Source: Eurosta solidaginis (lineage: Eukaryota; Arthropoda; Insecta; Diptera; Tephritidae). From it: a stretch of DNA of 64,000 bases. Both the position numbers and the translations under genes were made by a program. This document shows positions 32,401 to 41,983 of this stretch, piece after piece (position 1 is the stretch's first letter; every line of letters starts with the position of its first letter). The notes beneath the pieces are model-generated. The model did no database searches and was not told the origin of the DNA. It saw only the letters and a list, made by a program, of their open reading frames with translations. Location: contig NC_090324.1 of assembly GCF_040869045.1 (NCBI RefSeq), positions 190,276,028-190,340,027 of the forward strand, written 5' to 3'.

Positions 32401-33221
32401 GCGACACACGTTGTAGTTTAGTTCATTTCTGCTGCAATGGTCAGGATCGGGTGCTAGGTGGAAAACCAGATTTATTTGGTTTTAACGTTCGCGATACACT
32501 TTTCGCCGCGCACTACTCAAAAAAAACTTTAGCTGGCCAAACGATTTAAAAAACAGGCTTTAACTCCGGTTTGAGGCGCGCACTAAAAACTTGGTGTAAT
32601 TAAAAATATTTTTAAGTATTTCACACTTTGCCCTTCCACGCACTGGCACTGATAAAGTGATACTTTGGCCCGTTGGGTGATTTTCCCCCTTCTTATAGCC
32701 ACCGCCGTGGTAAGAAACATTACCCAGAAACGGAAAATTCCTACCTATAAAAGCTAAACCTTCTTTTCGGCTTTCCCGTATTTTTCATCCATACAATCAG
32801 GTACTCATACATTCACACGCTTACCGCTCCACAAAACGAACACCTACACAGATACATTTGGTTCGTACCTTGACCGCTCACACTGATGCATTCACACGCT
32901 CATAGCCTTGCACAAACAAATACACATCCATATACATAATACAGAACAAATCAAACACATAGGTGCATGGCATTTATTAATGTTGCTAAGTTGTTTGCAG
33001 CATGGTGACATTTTACTTATTCTAACAGCATGATGCCAAGCGCAACATCTTATTTCCGCTGCAACATTGTGTCTACTGTAGGTACAATGTTGAATGTTGT
33101 CGTTAGATTAGTGGCAACATTGCGGCTAAGGCCCGAAATTGGACACAAACCACATAAACACATAGACACATATACACGCTGCCACTCATTCAAGCCAGTA
33201 TGGAGACAGGCTGTCGTTACA
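29410..33221 (-). repeat. 3' LTR of the Gypsy element (3.81 kb)
   Basis: Matches 41984-45236 along its length except for about 577 bp present only here (30482-31058) and small indels. It contains AT-rich stretches, a (TTG)n/CGCCAATATAAAA irregular repeat at about 31540-32060, and poly-A runs. Several 60-140-codon open frames (for example 31413-31829) look like by-products of the simple repeats. Confidence 0.88.
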
Positions 33222-33916
33222 GGCTCGCAACCGCCGATGGTGCCTGCACTATGGAGCGTGAGCGTAGAAAATTCAAACGCAGTCTGTTATGTATTATTTT
33301 CCGCGTCCAACGTGTGGCCTCGACCCACGACTCAATGCCGGGCCTATTTTTTTTCACGCCTTTAAATTTGCACACTGCTTACCTACAAACTAAATCACCG
33401 GGCTAATGCTACTACTTAAACCTATATCACAGATACTACTCTACCTATCTAATAGTAAATAAAATATCACAGATAAAAAATAAATAAAAAAATAAAATAA
33501 AACAAAATATCACAGTTAGCAGAACAATTATAAAAAAAAATGTATAAAATAAAATATCACAGATGGCAAAAAAATGAAAAAAAAAAATATGTCACAGATC
33601 AAATAGTCAGGTAGGTAAAAAAAGTAAAAATAAATAAATTAAATAAATGCAAAAATAATAAAATAAATAAAAAGTCAAGAAAAATAAAATAATTTAATAA
33701 AATAATTACGTACGTCAATGAGTTAATAAATAAAATACGTCATTAAATAAATGAATAAAATACGTCGATAAATAGATAAACAACATAGAACAAAAGTACT
33801 AGCATTACGAAAAACATTTACCTATTTTGCAAAAATGTCTTTAGCATGGTATACGCCGATCTTTTCCCCACTACTATCGCCAAGTTCATACATCGAATTC
33901 CTGATTACATTTCAAA
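33222..33916. other. AT-rich spacer between integrase and 3' LTR
   Basis: 33222-33420 is unassigned mixed sequence. 33420-33800 is low-complexity AAATAAAA/ATATCACAGAT sequence with a recurring AAAATATCACAGAT motif (about five times). No envelope-like ORF and no clear polypurine tract next to the LTR. Confidence 0.6.
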
Positions 33917-34982
33917 CTATACATTTGATTTGTTTCGGGGCCAACTTAGCGCTGTAATTGTCAACTTGGGATTTTTTTTGAAATTTCGGCGGTATACCAC
34001 TTGTCCAATCTGAAACTTTACATCTCTACTTCTAGTGTCATATATCTTTTTACTCCTGTCATGGACCAACTTCAGCTCTTTCATGATTTTGTCTCTGATG
34101 AGTTGCATTCTATCGCTGGATGCTTCTATTTCACAATCAACATCCTTAACCACCGCCAGCTTTCGGTATAGCTCGTATGATGCAGCATGCTGTATCATAG
34201 GCACACCGAAAGTGGCAAAATAAGGCGACATGTTGATTGCGGAGTGTGTAACGCTGCGGAGGGCAAATGCGGCATCGCTGATGCATTTGTCTCAGTTTTT
34301 CTGGTTATCCTTTATAAAGGATCTAATGATCTGCAGGACAGATCGGTTTACCCTCTCTGCAGCGTTACCCTGAGGTAAATAAAAGGCTGTTTTTACATGT
34401 TTTGTGCCATATTTCTCTAAAAAGTTACCGAACATCTCAGAAACAAGCAAAAACATGAAAAACATCCTTTTCCAAAAACTTGACTACCTCAGCTGAAGTT
34501 GCCCTTTTCATTGGTTTTAAGAACACGAACTTTGAAAAATGATCTAAACATACAAAGACATACACATTACCATCACTAGAACGTGGATAAGGACCCATAA
34601 AATCAATGAATAAACGTTGGAAAGGTCGCTCTGTGAGCTTTTGTTTACCCATCATTGGTAGTTTGAAAACGTTTTGTGTCTTGTTGATTTTGCAAGATTC
34701 GCAATCTTTTATATGGGCGCATACATCTGTGACCATTCCTGGCCAGTAATATTTCTGACGTAGTCGGGACAGCGATTTGTGTATACCGCCGTGCCCAGCA
34801 GACGGTGAGCTGTGAGACGCCTCTACCAGCCCCGGTCGCAATTCCGACGGAACCCAGAGCTTCCAGGTCTGGTCCGCTAGAAGGTCGTCCCCCCTGTCGA
34901 ATTGCGTCCGTTTATAGACGTAACCGTCCGATATGCATAAGTCTGGTAACTTGTCCTTGTTCTCGGTCACCGTCTTTTTCAA
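33917..34982 (-). pseudogene. pol: Gypsy integrase
   Basis: Minus strand from 34982: LWVPSELRPGLVEASHSS, then H..H in HGGIHKSLSRLRQKYYWPGM and CESCKI (HHCC zinc domain), LFIDFMGPYPRSS (first catalytic Asp), YVFVCLDHFSKFVFLKP. The frame breaks near 34440. The second Asp and the Glu segments fall in degraded sequence (34240-34440). The C-terminal part is open again at 33917-34231: MSPYFATFGVPM, KIYDTRSRDVKFQIGQVVY and KNPKLT, the usual end of Gypsy integrases. Not functional as it stands. Confidence 0.8.
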
Positions 34983-35015
34983 CTCCGTATACTCCTCCGA
35001 CTCGAAGCACGGTGA

Positions 35016-36730
35016 CTAGAGACACACGTCGATGGCTCTGTCATTCGTGTGTATTTCGTCCATGTGCATTCGTGAGAGTGTGTCGGGAACCACGTTTTGC
35101 GCACCTTTTCGATGTTGGATATCGAAATCATAACCCTGGAGTTTCAAACTCCACCTTGCCAACCTCCCAGAAAGATCTTTCTGATTCATGAGCCATTTGA
35201 GGCTGGCATGATCAGTTATGGTGGTGAACGGGGTTCCTTCCACATAAGGTCGGAATCTCTTCGCACTCACGATGGCGGCGTAGCATTCAAGTTCCGTAAT
35301 GCTGTAATTTTTCTGCGCCTTATTTAATTTTGCCGAAACGTAGGCAATCGGTCTTTCGTTCTGGTCATCGTCTAGTTGGAACAAAACCCTCCCACTCCGT
35401 CCGAGGACGCATCACATTGAATATAAAAAGGACGCTTAAAGTCAGGATGTGTGAGCACCGGTGCAGAAACCAAGCTCTGCTTTAAAATTTCAAATGATTT
35501 TATTGCTTCTTCAGTCATAGTGAATTTCTTAATTTTGTTCTTTTTGAGGCAGTCGTTCAGCGGAGCTGCAATGGTCGCATAGTCCTGTATGAAACGCCGG
35601 TACCAGCCCGACATACCCAGGAACCGTCGTTGTTTCTTCGGGGTTTTCGGAACTGGAAAGTCCCTCACAGCTACCACTTTGTTGGCGTCTGTCCTAATAC
35701 ATCCATCCCCGACTACGTATCCTAGATATCGAACTTCTTTAAAACAGAACTTGCTTTTTTCTACATTAGTTGTTAGCTTAGCCTCGCGAAGACACCGAGC
35801 GACCTTTTCCAACAGACACATATGAAACGCGAAATCTTCGGAACACACTAACAAATCGTCGAGATAAACAAAAACACATTCACGTAAAGCGGCCGGAATG
35901 ACCTTGTCCATGAGACGACACATTCGTTGTGCTGCATTGCACAACCCGAAAGGCATAACCGTGAATTGGTATAGGGGTCGGCCAGGGACAGTAAGAGCAG
36001 TATTTTCTCTTGACTTCTTCTCCAGAGGAATCTGCCAGAAAGCGTCCTTCAAATCTATCGCGGAAACAAATCGTGTATTTTGTAGTCGGCTGAGGATTCC
36101 ATCAATGTGGGGTAAGGGGTAAGCATCCTTAATTGTTCGTTCGTTGACTTTGCGAGCGTCCATGCACAAGCGGTTTTTCGTCCCTTTTATTGCCAGCGAT
36201 ACCGGCGAATTCCAGCTGCTGTTGGACTCCTCGATGGCTCCCATGTCCAACATTCGATCTAACTCTGCGTATATGAGTTTTTGAATAGCTGGTGAAATCG
36301 GGTAATGGCGCTGCTTTACTGGCAGATTCTCGTCAATCACCTCGATGACGTGTTCCTCCTTATCTGTTTGGCTTAACCCTAATACCGTGAAGGACGGGAA
36401 TTGGGCTTTTACACGCTCCAACCTATTATATTGCTCCGGCGTCAAAACGTGCTGCACAGTATCGAAAGACAAGTCACCCTCGGCGGGCACGAGCTCCGCC
36501 ACACTGGCACCATTCACACTACCACTCACACCCTTACTCACAACACTCATACCGAAAGCCTGCCAAAAATCTATCCCAAAATATACTTCCTGTTGCAGAT
36601 CAGGAACTATCAAAAGTTCTAATTGCCTGGTCGTATTATCCCACACGACTGGTAACTTTATGACCCCTACCACGGCGGTTTCCTCCCCGTTCGCGGTTCG
36701 GATATTTTGGCCCCTGATTGGCACAATCAA
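35016..36730 (-). pseudogene. pol: Gypsy reverse transcriptase and RNase H
   Basis: The main frame (36730 to 35372, 452 codons) starts with protease C-terminal sequence (YFGIDFWQAFG), then RT: RHYPISPAIQKLIYAELDRM, GAIEESNSSWNSPVSL, RLCMDARKVNERTIKDAYPLP, VSAIDLKDAFWQIPL, VMPFGLCNAAQRM, FVYLDDLLVCS (catalytic Asp pair intact), VRYLGYVVG, FLGMSGWYRRFI, ending at YIQCDASSDGVGG of RNase H. After a shift near 35380, RPIAYVSAKLNKAQKNYSITELECYA and FTTITDHASLKWLM carry the remaining RNase H residues, and GAQNVVPDTLSR ends the domain. One frameshift separates the halves; the RT proper is intact. Confidence 0.9.
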
Positions 36731-37250
36731 GGCCTCTTTACCGCACAGGAGTGCCGCTGAGCCTTTCCCTAAACAGCTGCCACTCGCCCTGAGTTCAAGA
36801 GAGCCAATACTTCCTGACCTCCTATAGTGGTTTTTGCAAAAAATCTATTATCACCATTCACGGTGATTATGGTGGCAATTATTTTACTTTTCAGACGTTT
36901 AAAATATCTCCTCTTCTCACGCATTTTCTCTATTTTCTTAAAATTTCTCTTCTTTCTATTAATATCTATTGTTTCACAAAAAATTCTTCTTCTAGCTTCT
37001 TCATATTCTACCTTTCTCTGGTGTAAGCTTTTTACCTCGCGCTTTTTCAACTTTCCCTCTACCTTTTCAACCCTTCTATCTCCCTCTTCCCTACTCAAAA
37101 TCTTTACAGTAGTGCTGCCGGGTTGCCTGTCTTCTGGTTGAAGTCCCCGGTCAATTCCGCCAGCCTGGGGTTTCCCTGCTTCGGTTTAAAAACACAAAAG
37201 GACAAATCACTTCCACACGCAAAACATACCATATTGTGGAACGAGGACGA
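36731..37250 (-). pseudogene. pol: Gypsy zinc knuckle remnant and aspartic protease
   Basis: Minus strand: a CFACGSDLSF knuckle remnant (37230-37200), a charged Lys/Arg/Glu-rich linker (KVEGKLKKREVKSLHQRKV), then ITVNGDNRFFAKTTIGGQEVLALLNSG near 36800. The protease active site Asp-Ser-Gly is Asn-Ser-Gly here, and a one-base shift directly after it leads to a stop. The frame recovers as LGKGSA.. and joins the RT frame. The protease is inactive on both counts. Confidence 0.7.
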
Positions 37251-38556
37251 ACATTAATTTGGTTTTTGTGCTTCTACCGGGTTTTTCACAAAGTGATCCA
37301 CCGGCATACCACACGAAAAACACAACATTAAGTGGAAGGGAGAAGCACAAAAGGAGTTGACAGTGGGCTTGGACGCGGGACTAACAGAAGGACGAACACT
37401 ATTGGGATTGGTTGTGGTTTGGTGTTGGGGTAAGGATTGGGATTGGTGTTGGAGTGGGCGCTGAGGCTTCCTATCAAAAGCTTCGACTTTTGTTTTCCCT
37501 AATTGCTCTGGCTGTTCAAAATTAATTTCACTAATGACCCTCGACCTACTTTTATTTTCTTTAATAAGCTTTTCGGCTCTCTTGCATTCCGACTTGAGCT
37601 CCGCCAACGAGTCCATTTTTATGGCGAAGGTCAAGTTGGCCAGTTACGGTTTGAGGTTGCCCCTGATGATGCCAACCAACTCCCTCTCAGGGATCCTATT
37701 CCGCAAACGGAACGTTAGGTTGTGGACTTCGCTATAAAAGTCGTCGAAAGCTTCTGCGGGCTGCTGTTTCCATTCCATTATTTCACGGATTATTTCATAG
37801 TCGGACTAAGCAGACTTGAAGTGGCTTAGCATTTCGGCCTTCAGTTCGAAGTAGCCGAAATCGGGCTCATCTGCATGGTCCTCTAGGACCTGCCAATACC
37901 ACTTCAAGGCACCGCCGGAAACCAGATTAAGAAAGTCCGTGAAAAGTTGGAAGTAGGAAATATTGTGTTGCTCCCGCATGCGTTCGACTCGAAAGATGAA
38001 GCTTTCGACGCTTATACCCTTATCGGTCCCATCAAATTTGATGTTCCATTTTTCTAAGTCTAATTTTTTCCACCTTGGAGGGTTACCACCGTCTCGCTCG
38101 GCAGTCCGATTGGCAGTAGTTTCCCCCCTCTGGTTTTGAGGTTGTGGCGTTGATGCCACGGTGGACCGATGTCCCGAAGGTTGCGCGGAAGCCTCCATAT
38201 CCGCTACGCGACCACCAAGTATATCAACATTGGTCTTAATGCTCCTGACCTCCCCTGCCATTTGAACAACCAAGTCTTGTTGTTGCGCCATCATAGCCAC
38301 CATTCGGCTCAGCTGTTCGACATTGGTGTATTGGTGGGTGGCTTCAGGAAGAGGGGCATTAAGACCTCTGGAATCCCCTACTGGTACGCTCGTCACCGGA
38401 ACATCGCCCCCTCGGGCACCCTCATCTCCGCTATCCGACATTTGGCACATCAAATCGATCTTCTGGGAAAAGTTCAATAATTTTTCAGCCTCACTGACTG
38501 ACACCCCGTTCGCGACAGAGATCCTAATCGGGCGTTCAGGGCCAAAATATCCGAAG
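37251..38556 (-). pseudogene. gag: Gypsy Gag, main part
   Basis: Reads RIFGYFGPERPIRISVANG, VSVSEAEKLLNFSQK, the capsid-like run KWNIKFDGTDKGISVESFIF, RVERMREQHNIS, and WQVLEDHADEP. An in-frame stop follows HFKSA (37806), the frame goes on EIIREIMEWKQQPAEAFDDF and FRLRNRIPERELVGIIRGNL, a second stop, and then a Lys/Glu-rich segment and CFSCGMPVDHFVKNP, a knuckle lacking its last Cys. The N-terminal part continues on the other side of the RTE insertion (40567-40763); the two ends join in the same frame at the duplicated ATCCGCGAA. Confidence 0.78.
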
Positions 38557-38565
38557 ATCCGCGAA

Positions 38566-40566
38566 CTTACTTACTTAATTGGCGCTTAACCGTCTAAACG
38601 GTTATGGCCGTCCAACAAGGCGCGCCAGTCGCTCCTTCGCTCCGCCAACCGGCGCCAATTGGTCACACCAAGGGAGTTTAAATCGTTTTCCACCTGGTCC
38701 TTCCAACGGAGTGGGGGCCGCCCTCTACCTCTGCTTCCATAGGCGGGTTCCGATAGAAACACTTTCTTGGCCGGAGCATCATCTTTCATTCGCATAACAT
38801 GGCCTAGCCAGCGCAGCCGCTGCGTTTTAATTCGCTGGACTATGTTGATGTCTGCGTATAGCTCGTACAGCTCATCATTAAATCTTCTTCGGTACTCGCC
38901 ATCGCCAACGCGTAGAGGTCCATAAATCTTTCGAAGAACTTTTCTCTCGAACACTCCCAAAGCCGCTTCATCTGCTGTTGTCATGGTCCATGCTTCTGCC
39001 CCATATAGCAGGACGGGTACGATAAGTGACTTGTAGAGTATGATTTTCGTTCGCCGAGAGAGGACTTTACTTTTCAATTGCCTACCTAGTCCAAAGTAGC
39101 ATTTATTGGCAAGATTGATTCTTCGCTGGATTTCAGTGCTGATGTTGTTGCTAATGTTGATGCTGGTTCCCAAATAAACGAAGTCTTTTATTATTTCGAA
39201 ATTATGGCTGCCAACAGTAGCGTGGTTGCCAAGGCGCATATGCGCTGACTCTTTGCTCGATGACAGCAGGTACTTCGTTTTGTCCTCATTCACCATCAAA
39301 CCCATCTTTACCGCTTCTTTTTCCAGCTTGGAGTAAGCAGAACTAACAGCGCGGGTGTTTAGGCCGATGATATCAATGTCATCAGCATATGCCAGTAATT
39401 GCACGCTTTTATAGTATATTGTTCCAGTGCGGTTAAGTTCTGCAGCTAGTATAATTTTCTCCAGCATCAAATTAAAGAAATCGCACGATAGGGGGTCACC
39501 CTGTCTGAAACCTCGTTTAGTTTCGAACGGCTCGGAGAGGTCCTTCCCAATTCTGACTGAGCTGATGGTGTTGCTCAACGTCATTTTGCACAGCCGTATA
39601 AGTTTTGCGGGGAAACCAAATTCAGACATAGCGGCATATAGGCAGCTCCTTTTCGTGCTGTCGAAGGCGGTTTTAAAGTCGACGAAGAGGTGATGTGTGT
39701 CGATTCTCTTTTCACGGGTTTTTTCCAAGATTTGGCGCATTGTGAAAATCTGGTCGATGGTAGATTTACCAGGTCTGAAGCCGCACTGATAAGGTCCAAT
39801 CAGCCGGTTCACGGTGGGCTTCAATCTTTCGCACAATACACTTGAAAGGACCTTATATGCGATATTAAGAAGGCTGATTCCACGATAGTTGGTGCATTTT
39901 GCAGTATCCCCCTTCTTGTGGACTGGGCAAAGAACACTTAGATTCCAACCGTCGGGCATGCTTTCGTCCGCCCATATTTTGCTAAGAAGCTGCTGCATGC
40001 GCCTTACCAACTCCTCGCCGCCGAACTTGAATAGCTCCGCAGGCAATCCATCAGCGCCCACGGCCTTGTTGTTTTTCAATCTGGTTATTGCTATTCTAAC
40101 TTCGTCATAATCGGGCGGGGGGACATATATTCCATCATCATCGATTGCGGGATCGGGTTCTTCATCTCTGCGCGGTGAATTGCTTCCTCCATTTAGGAGA
40201 GCAGAGAAGTGTTCCCTCCATAATCTAAGCACTCTCTGGACATCAGTTACAAGGTCGCCGTTTTCATTCCTACAGGAGTTTGCCCCGGTCTTAAAACCTT
40301 CCGTCTGTCGCCGTATTTTTTTGTAGAATTTTCGGGCGTTATTCCTGGTGGCTAGCAGCTCAAGCTCCTCGCACTCACGCCTTTCTGCTTCTGCTTTTTT
40401 CTTCCTGAAAAGGCGTCTCGCTTCCCTTTTCAACTCACGATAGCGTTCACACACTCCTCTTGTCGCGCTCGCTTTTAACGTAGCCCTGTAGGCAGCGTCT
40501 TTTCTTTCGGTTGCAACGCGGCATTCTTCATCATACCAGTTGTTTTTTCGTTGCCGCCGGTAACCA
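38566..40566 (-). mobile_element. RTE-clade non-LTR element, 5'-truncated, in Gypsy gag
   Basis: 2001 bp flanked by ATCCGCGAA at 38557-38565 and 40567-40575, a 9-bp target duplication. The 3' end on the minus strand is GCGCCAATTAAGTAAGTAAG, a short TAAG repeat as in other RTE elements. Endonuclease is missing. Another truncated copy with the same end lies at 59205-60625. Confidence 0.9.
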
Positions 40567-40763
40567 ATCCGCGAAGCGAACCTATTAAAATAGTCTGTGG
40601 GCACAAAGTCGACGGCCCTCGGAATACCAGTGTCGATCTGGTTGAAAACTGAACCCACTATTTGATTTTCAAGCACTCGAGTGTGACTTCTCGTAACGCG
40701 CCTATCGGAATTTAAAATCCCCAATCCCCCAATTACGCGGTTCTCTGTCTCTATATCAGACAT
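38586..40763 (-). CDS. Chimeric ORF: Gypsy Gag N-terminus fused to RTE reverse transcriptase
   Basis: 725 codons uninterrupted. Residues 1-~65 (MSDIETENRVIGG to NRFASRI) are the start of Gypsy Gag. The rest is RTE: the linker KNNWYDEECRVATERK, GPYQCGFRPGKSTIDQIF, LFVDFKTAFDSTKR (catalytic Asp), RGFRQGDPLSCDFFN, LLAYADDIDIIG (Asp pair intact), DFVYLGTSIN, and the C-terminal RWLGHVMRM, GRGRPPLRWKDQVENDL. The RT motifs are complete and the frame is clean, unlike almost every other ORF in the window. The fusion would be translated from Gypsy RNA if that LTR is active. Lack of the endonuclease implies no autonomous retrotransposition. Confidence 0.88.
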   Translation of the reverse strand: MSDIETENRVIGGLGILNSDRRVTRSHTRVLENQIVGSVFNQIDTGIPRAVDFVPTDYFNRFASRIGYRRQRKNNWYDEECRVATERKDAAYRATLKASATRGVCERYRELKREARRLFRKKKAEAERRECEELELLATRNNARKFYKKIRRQTEGFKTGANSCRNENGDLVTDVQRVLRLWREHFSALLNGGSNSPRRDEEPDPAIDDDGIYVPPPDYDEVRIAITRLKNNKAVGADGLPAELFKFGGEELVRRMQQLLSKIWADESMPDGWNLSVLCPVHKKGDTAKCTNYRGISLLNIAYKVLSSVLCERLKPTVNRLIGPYQCGFRPGKSTIDQIFTMRQILEKTREKRIDTHHLFVDFKTAFDSTKRSCLYAAMSEFGFPAKLIRLCKMTLSNTISSVRIGKDLSEPFETKRGFRQGDPLSCDFFNLMLEKIILAAELNRTGTIYYKSVQLLAYADDIDIIGLNTRAVSSAYSKLEKEAVKMGLMVNEDKTKYLLSSSKESAHMRLGNHATVGSHNFEIIKDFVYLGTSINISNNISTEIQRRINLANKCYFGLGRQLKSKVLSRRTKIILYKSLIVPVLLYGAEAWTMTTADEAALGVFERKVLRKIYGPLRVGDGEYRRRFNDELYELYADINIVQRIKTQRLRWLGHVMRMKDDAPAKKVFLSEPAYGSRGRGRPPLRWKDQVENDLNSLGVTNWRRLAERRSDWRALLDGHNRLDG

Positions 40764-41983
40764 TCACTGTCTGAACCATACATTTATGTCAAACATTTGA
40801 AAAAAAAAAACAAAAGAATCTATTTAGCCAGACACCCTAATATATCCAAGGACACGATATCCAAACCGCAACCCAAATGGTAAAAAAAAAAAATTATGCG
40901 AAAAAGAAAAAAAAATAAAATAGGTGCGAAGAAAATATTCCGATAAAAGCAATCTCTTTGTATTTGCAGACCCAATTAATAAAAAAGTATATATAAGATC
41001 AATAATAGCTCCAAATTCACCCCAAAACCCAACAATTTTAAAACACAATTTCAAAAAAAATGTTTGGAAACAATCCTAATACGAAAATAATCCGTAAAAT
41101 GTAAAAAAAAACAAAAATAGTTTATAACTTCGAAACTTCAAAAATATTTAATTTTGAATTCGAAATAAAAAGTTAACAAATGAAATTTAATGTATTTGTA
41201 TTGGTGTCCGTGGTGCTGCCTTGGCGAAGGTTCAGCAAAGGTGGTTAGTCCGTCTCTATTTATTTGAAGTCTGGTCAATCGTGCCGTCCGTGGAAGTGTG
41301 GCACTTCACGTTCAAGAACTTATTCCTAAGCGTGGATGCCACACCTCCTACTCCTAAATATCGTGGCGACGATTGTAAACCTCACTTACCGGCAGTGCTG
41401 GACTCCCGGTACGGTAGCTTAAACAGCTCGCCACGACCTTCTGCTAACGTCCGTCTTCTGGCAGAGTGTCATACCAGGTACCACTTAGTCCAGTTGTAGA
41501 AACCAAAAGAAGGAAACCTGGCATGAATACTCAGCCACTCCCTATACCTTTGTCATGAAGACACTTGCCGACCAGGCGAGCCCAATCAGCGTTGCCATCA
41601 CAACGGTCCCTGTTCTGTCAAAAGACGGAAATAGGGATTGGGTTTGGAAGGATGAGAAGGATTAAACAAAAGTTAAGAAAATTAAAAGTAGCAATTAAGA
41701 ATTAAGTGCTCAAAAGAACGAGAGAAAATTGAAATTTAAAATACGAGATAATTAACTAACTGAAAAAATTACATAAAAAATGCACGGGCTATTTTCGCTG
41801 AGAATAGAAAGGCTAAAAACTGAAAGAAAATTTTGGAAACTAAAAGGGCTAAATAAGAAATAAAACGGAACTTGAAAAATTAATAAAAAAAATGGCGGTA
41901 CAAAATACAAATTTAAGAACGATTAAAAAAAAATGAAATGGAAGAGTGAAAAAGGTGATCGGGCTATTACCGTTGGGCACCAT
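40764..41983 (-). other. Gypsy leader between 5' LTR and gag
   Basis: About 1.2 kb without a convincing ORF. 41640-41980 and 40800-41160 are A-rich. 41190-41640 is GC-richer with a small open frame on the plus strand (41221-41499) that I do not recognise. At the LTR edge, minus-strand TGGTGCCCAACG (41982-41971) is a plausible primer site. Confidence 0.5.
41971..41982 (-). other. Probable Gypsy primer-binding site
   Basis: Minus-strand TGGTGCCCAACG starts one base inside the 5' LTR. TGG at the LTR edge supports the orientation given. The tRNA is not assigned. Confidence 0.5.

Noticed and set aside
33224..33916. Possible envelope gene of the Gypsy element
   Set aside because: No signal peptide, membrane segment or open frame of useful length; the region is mostly A-rich low complexity.
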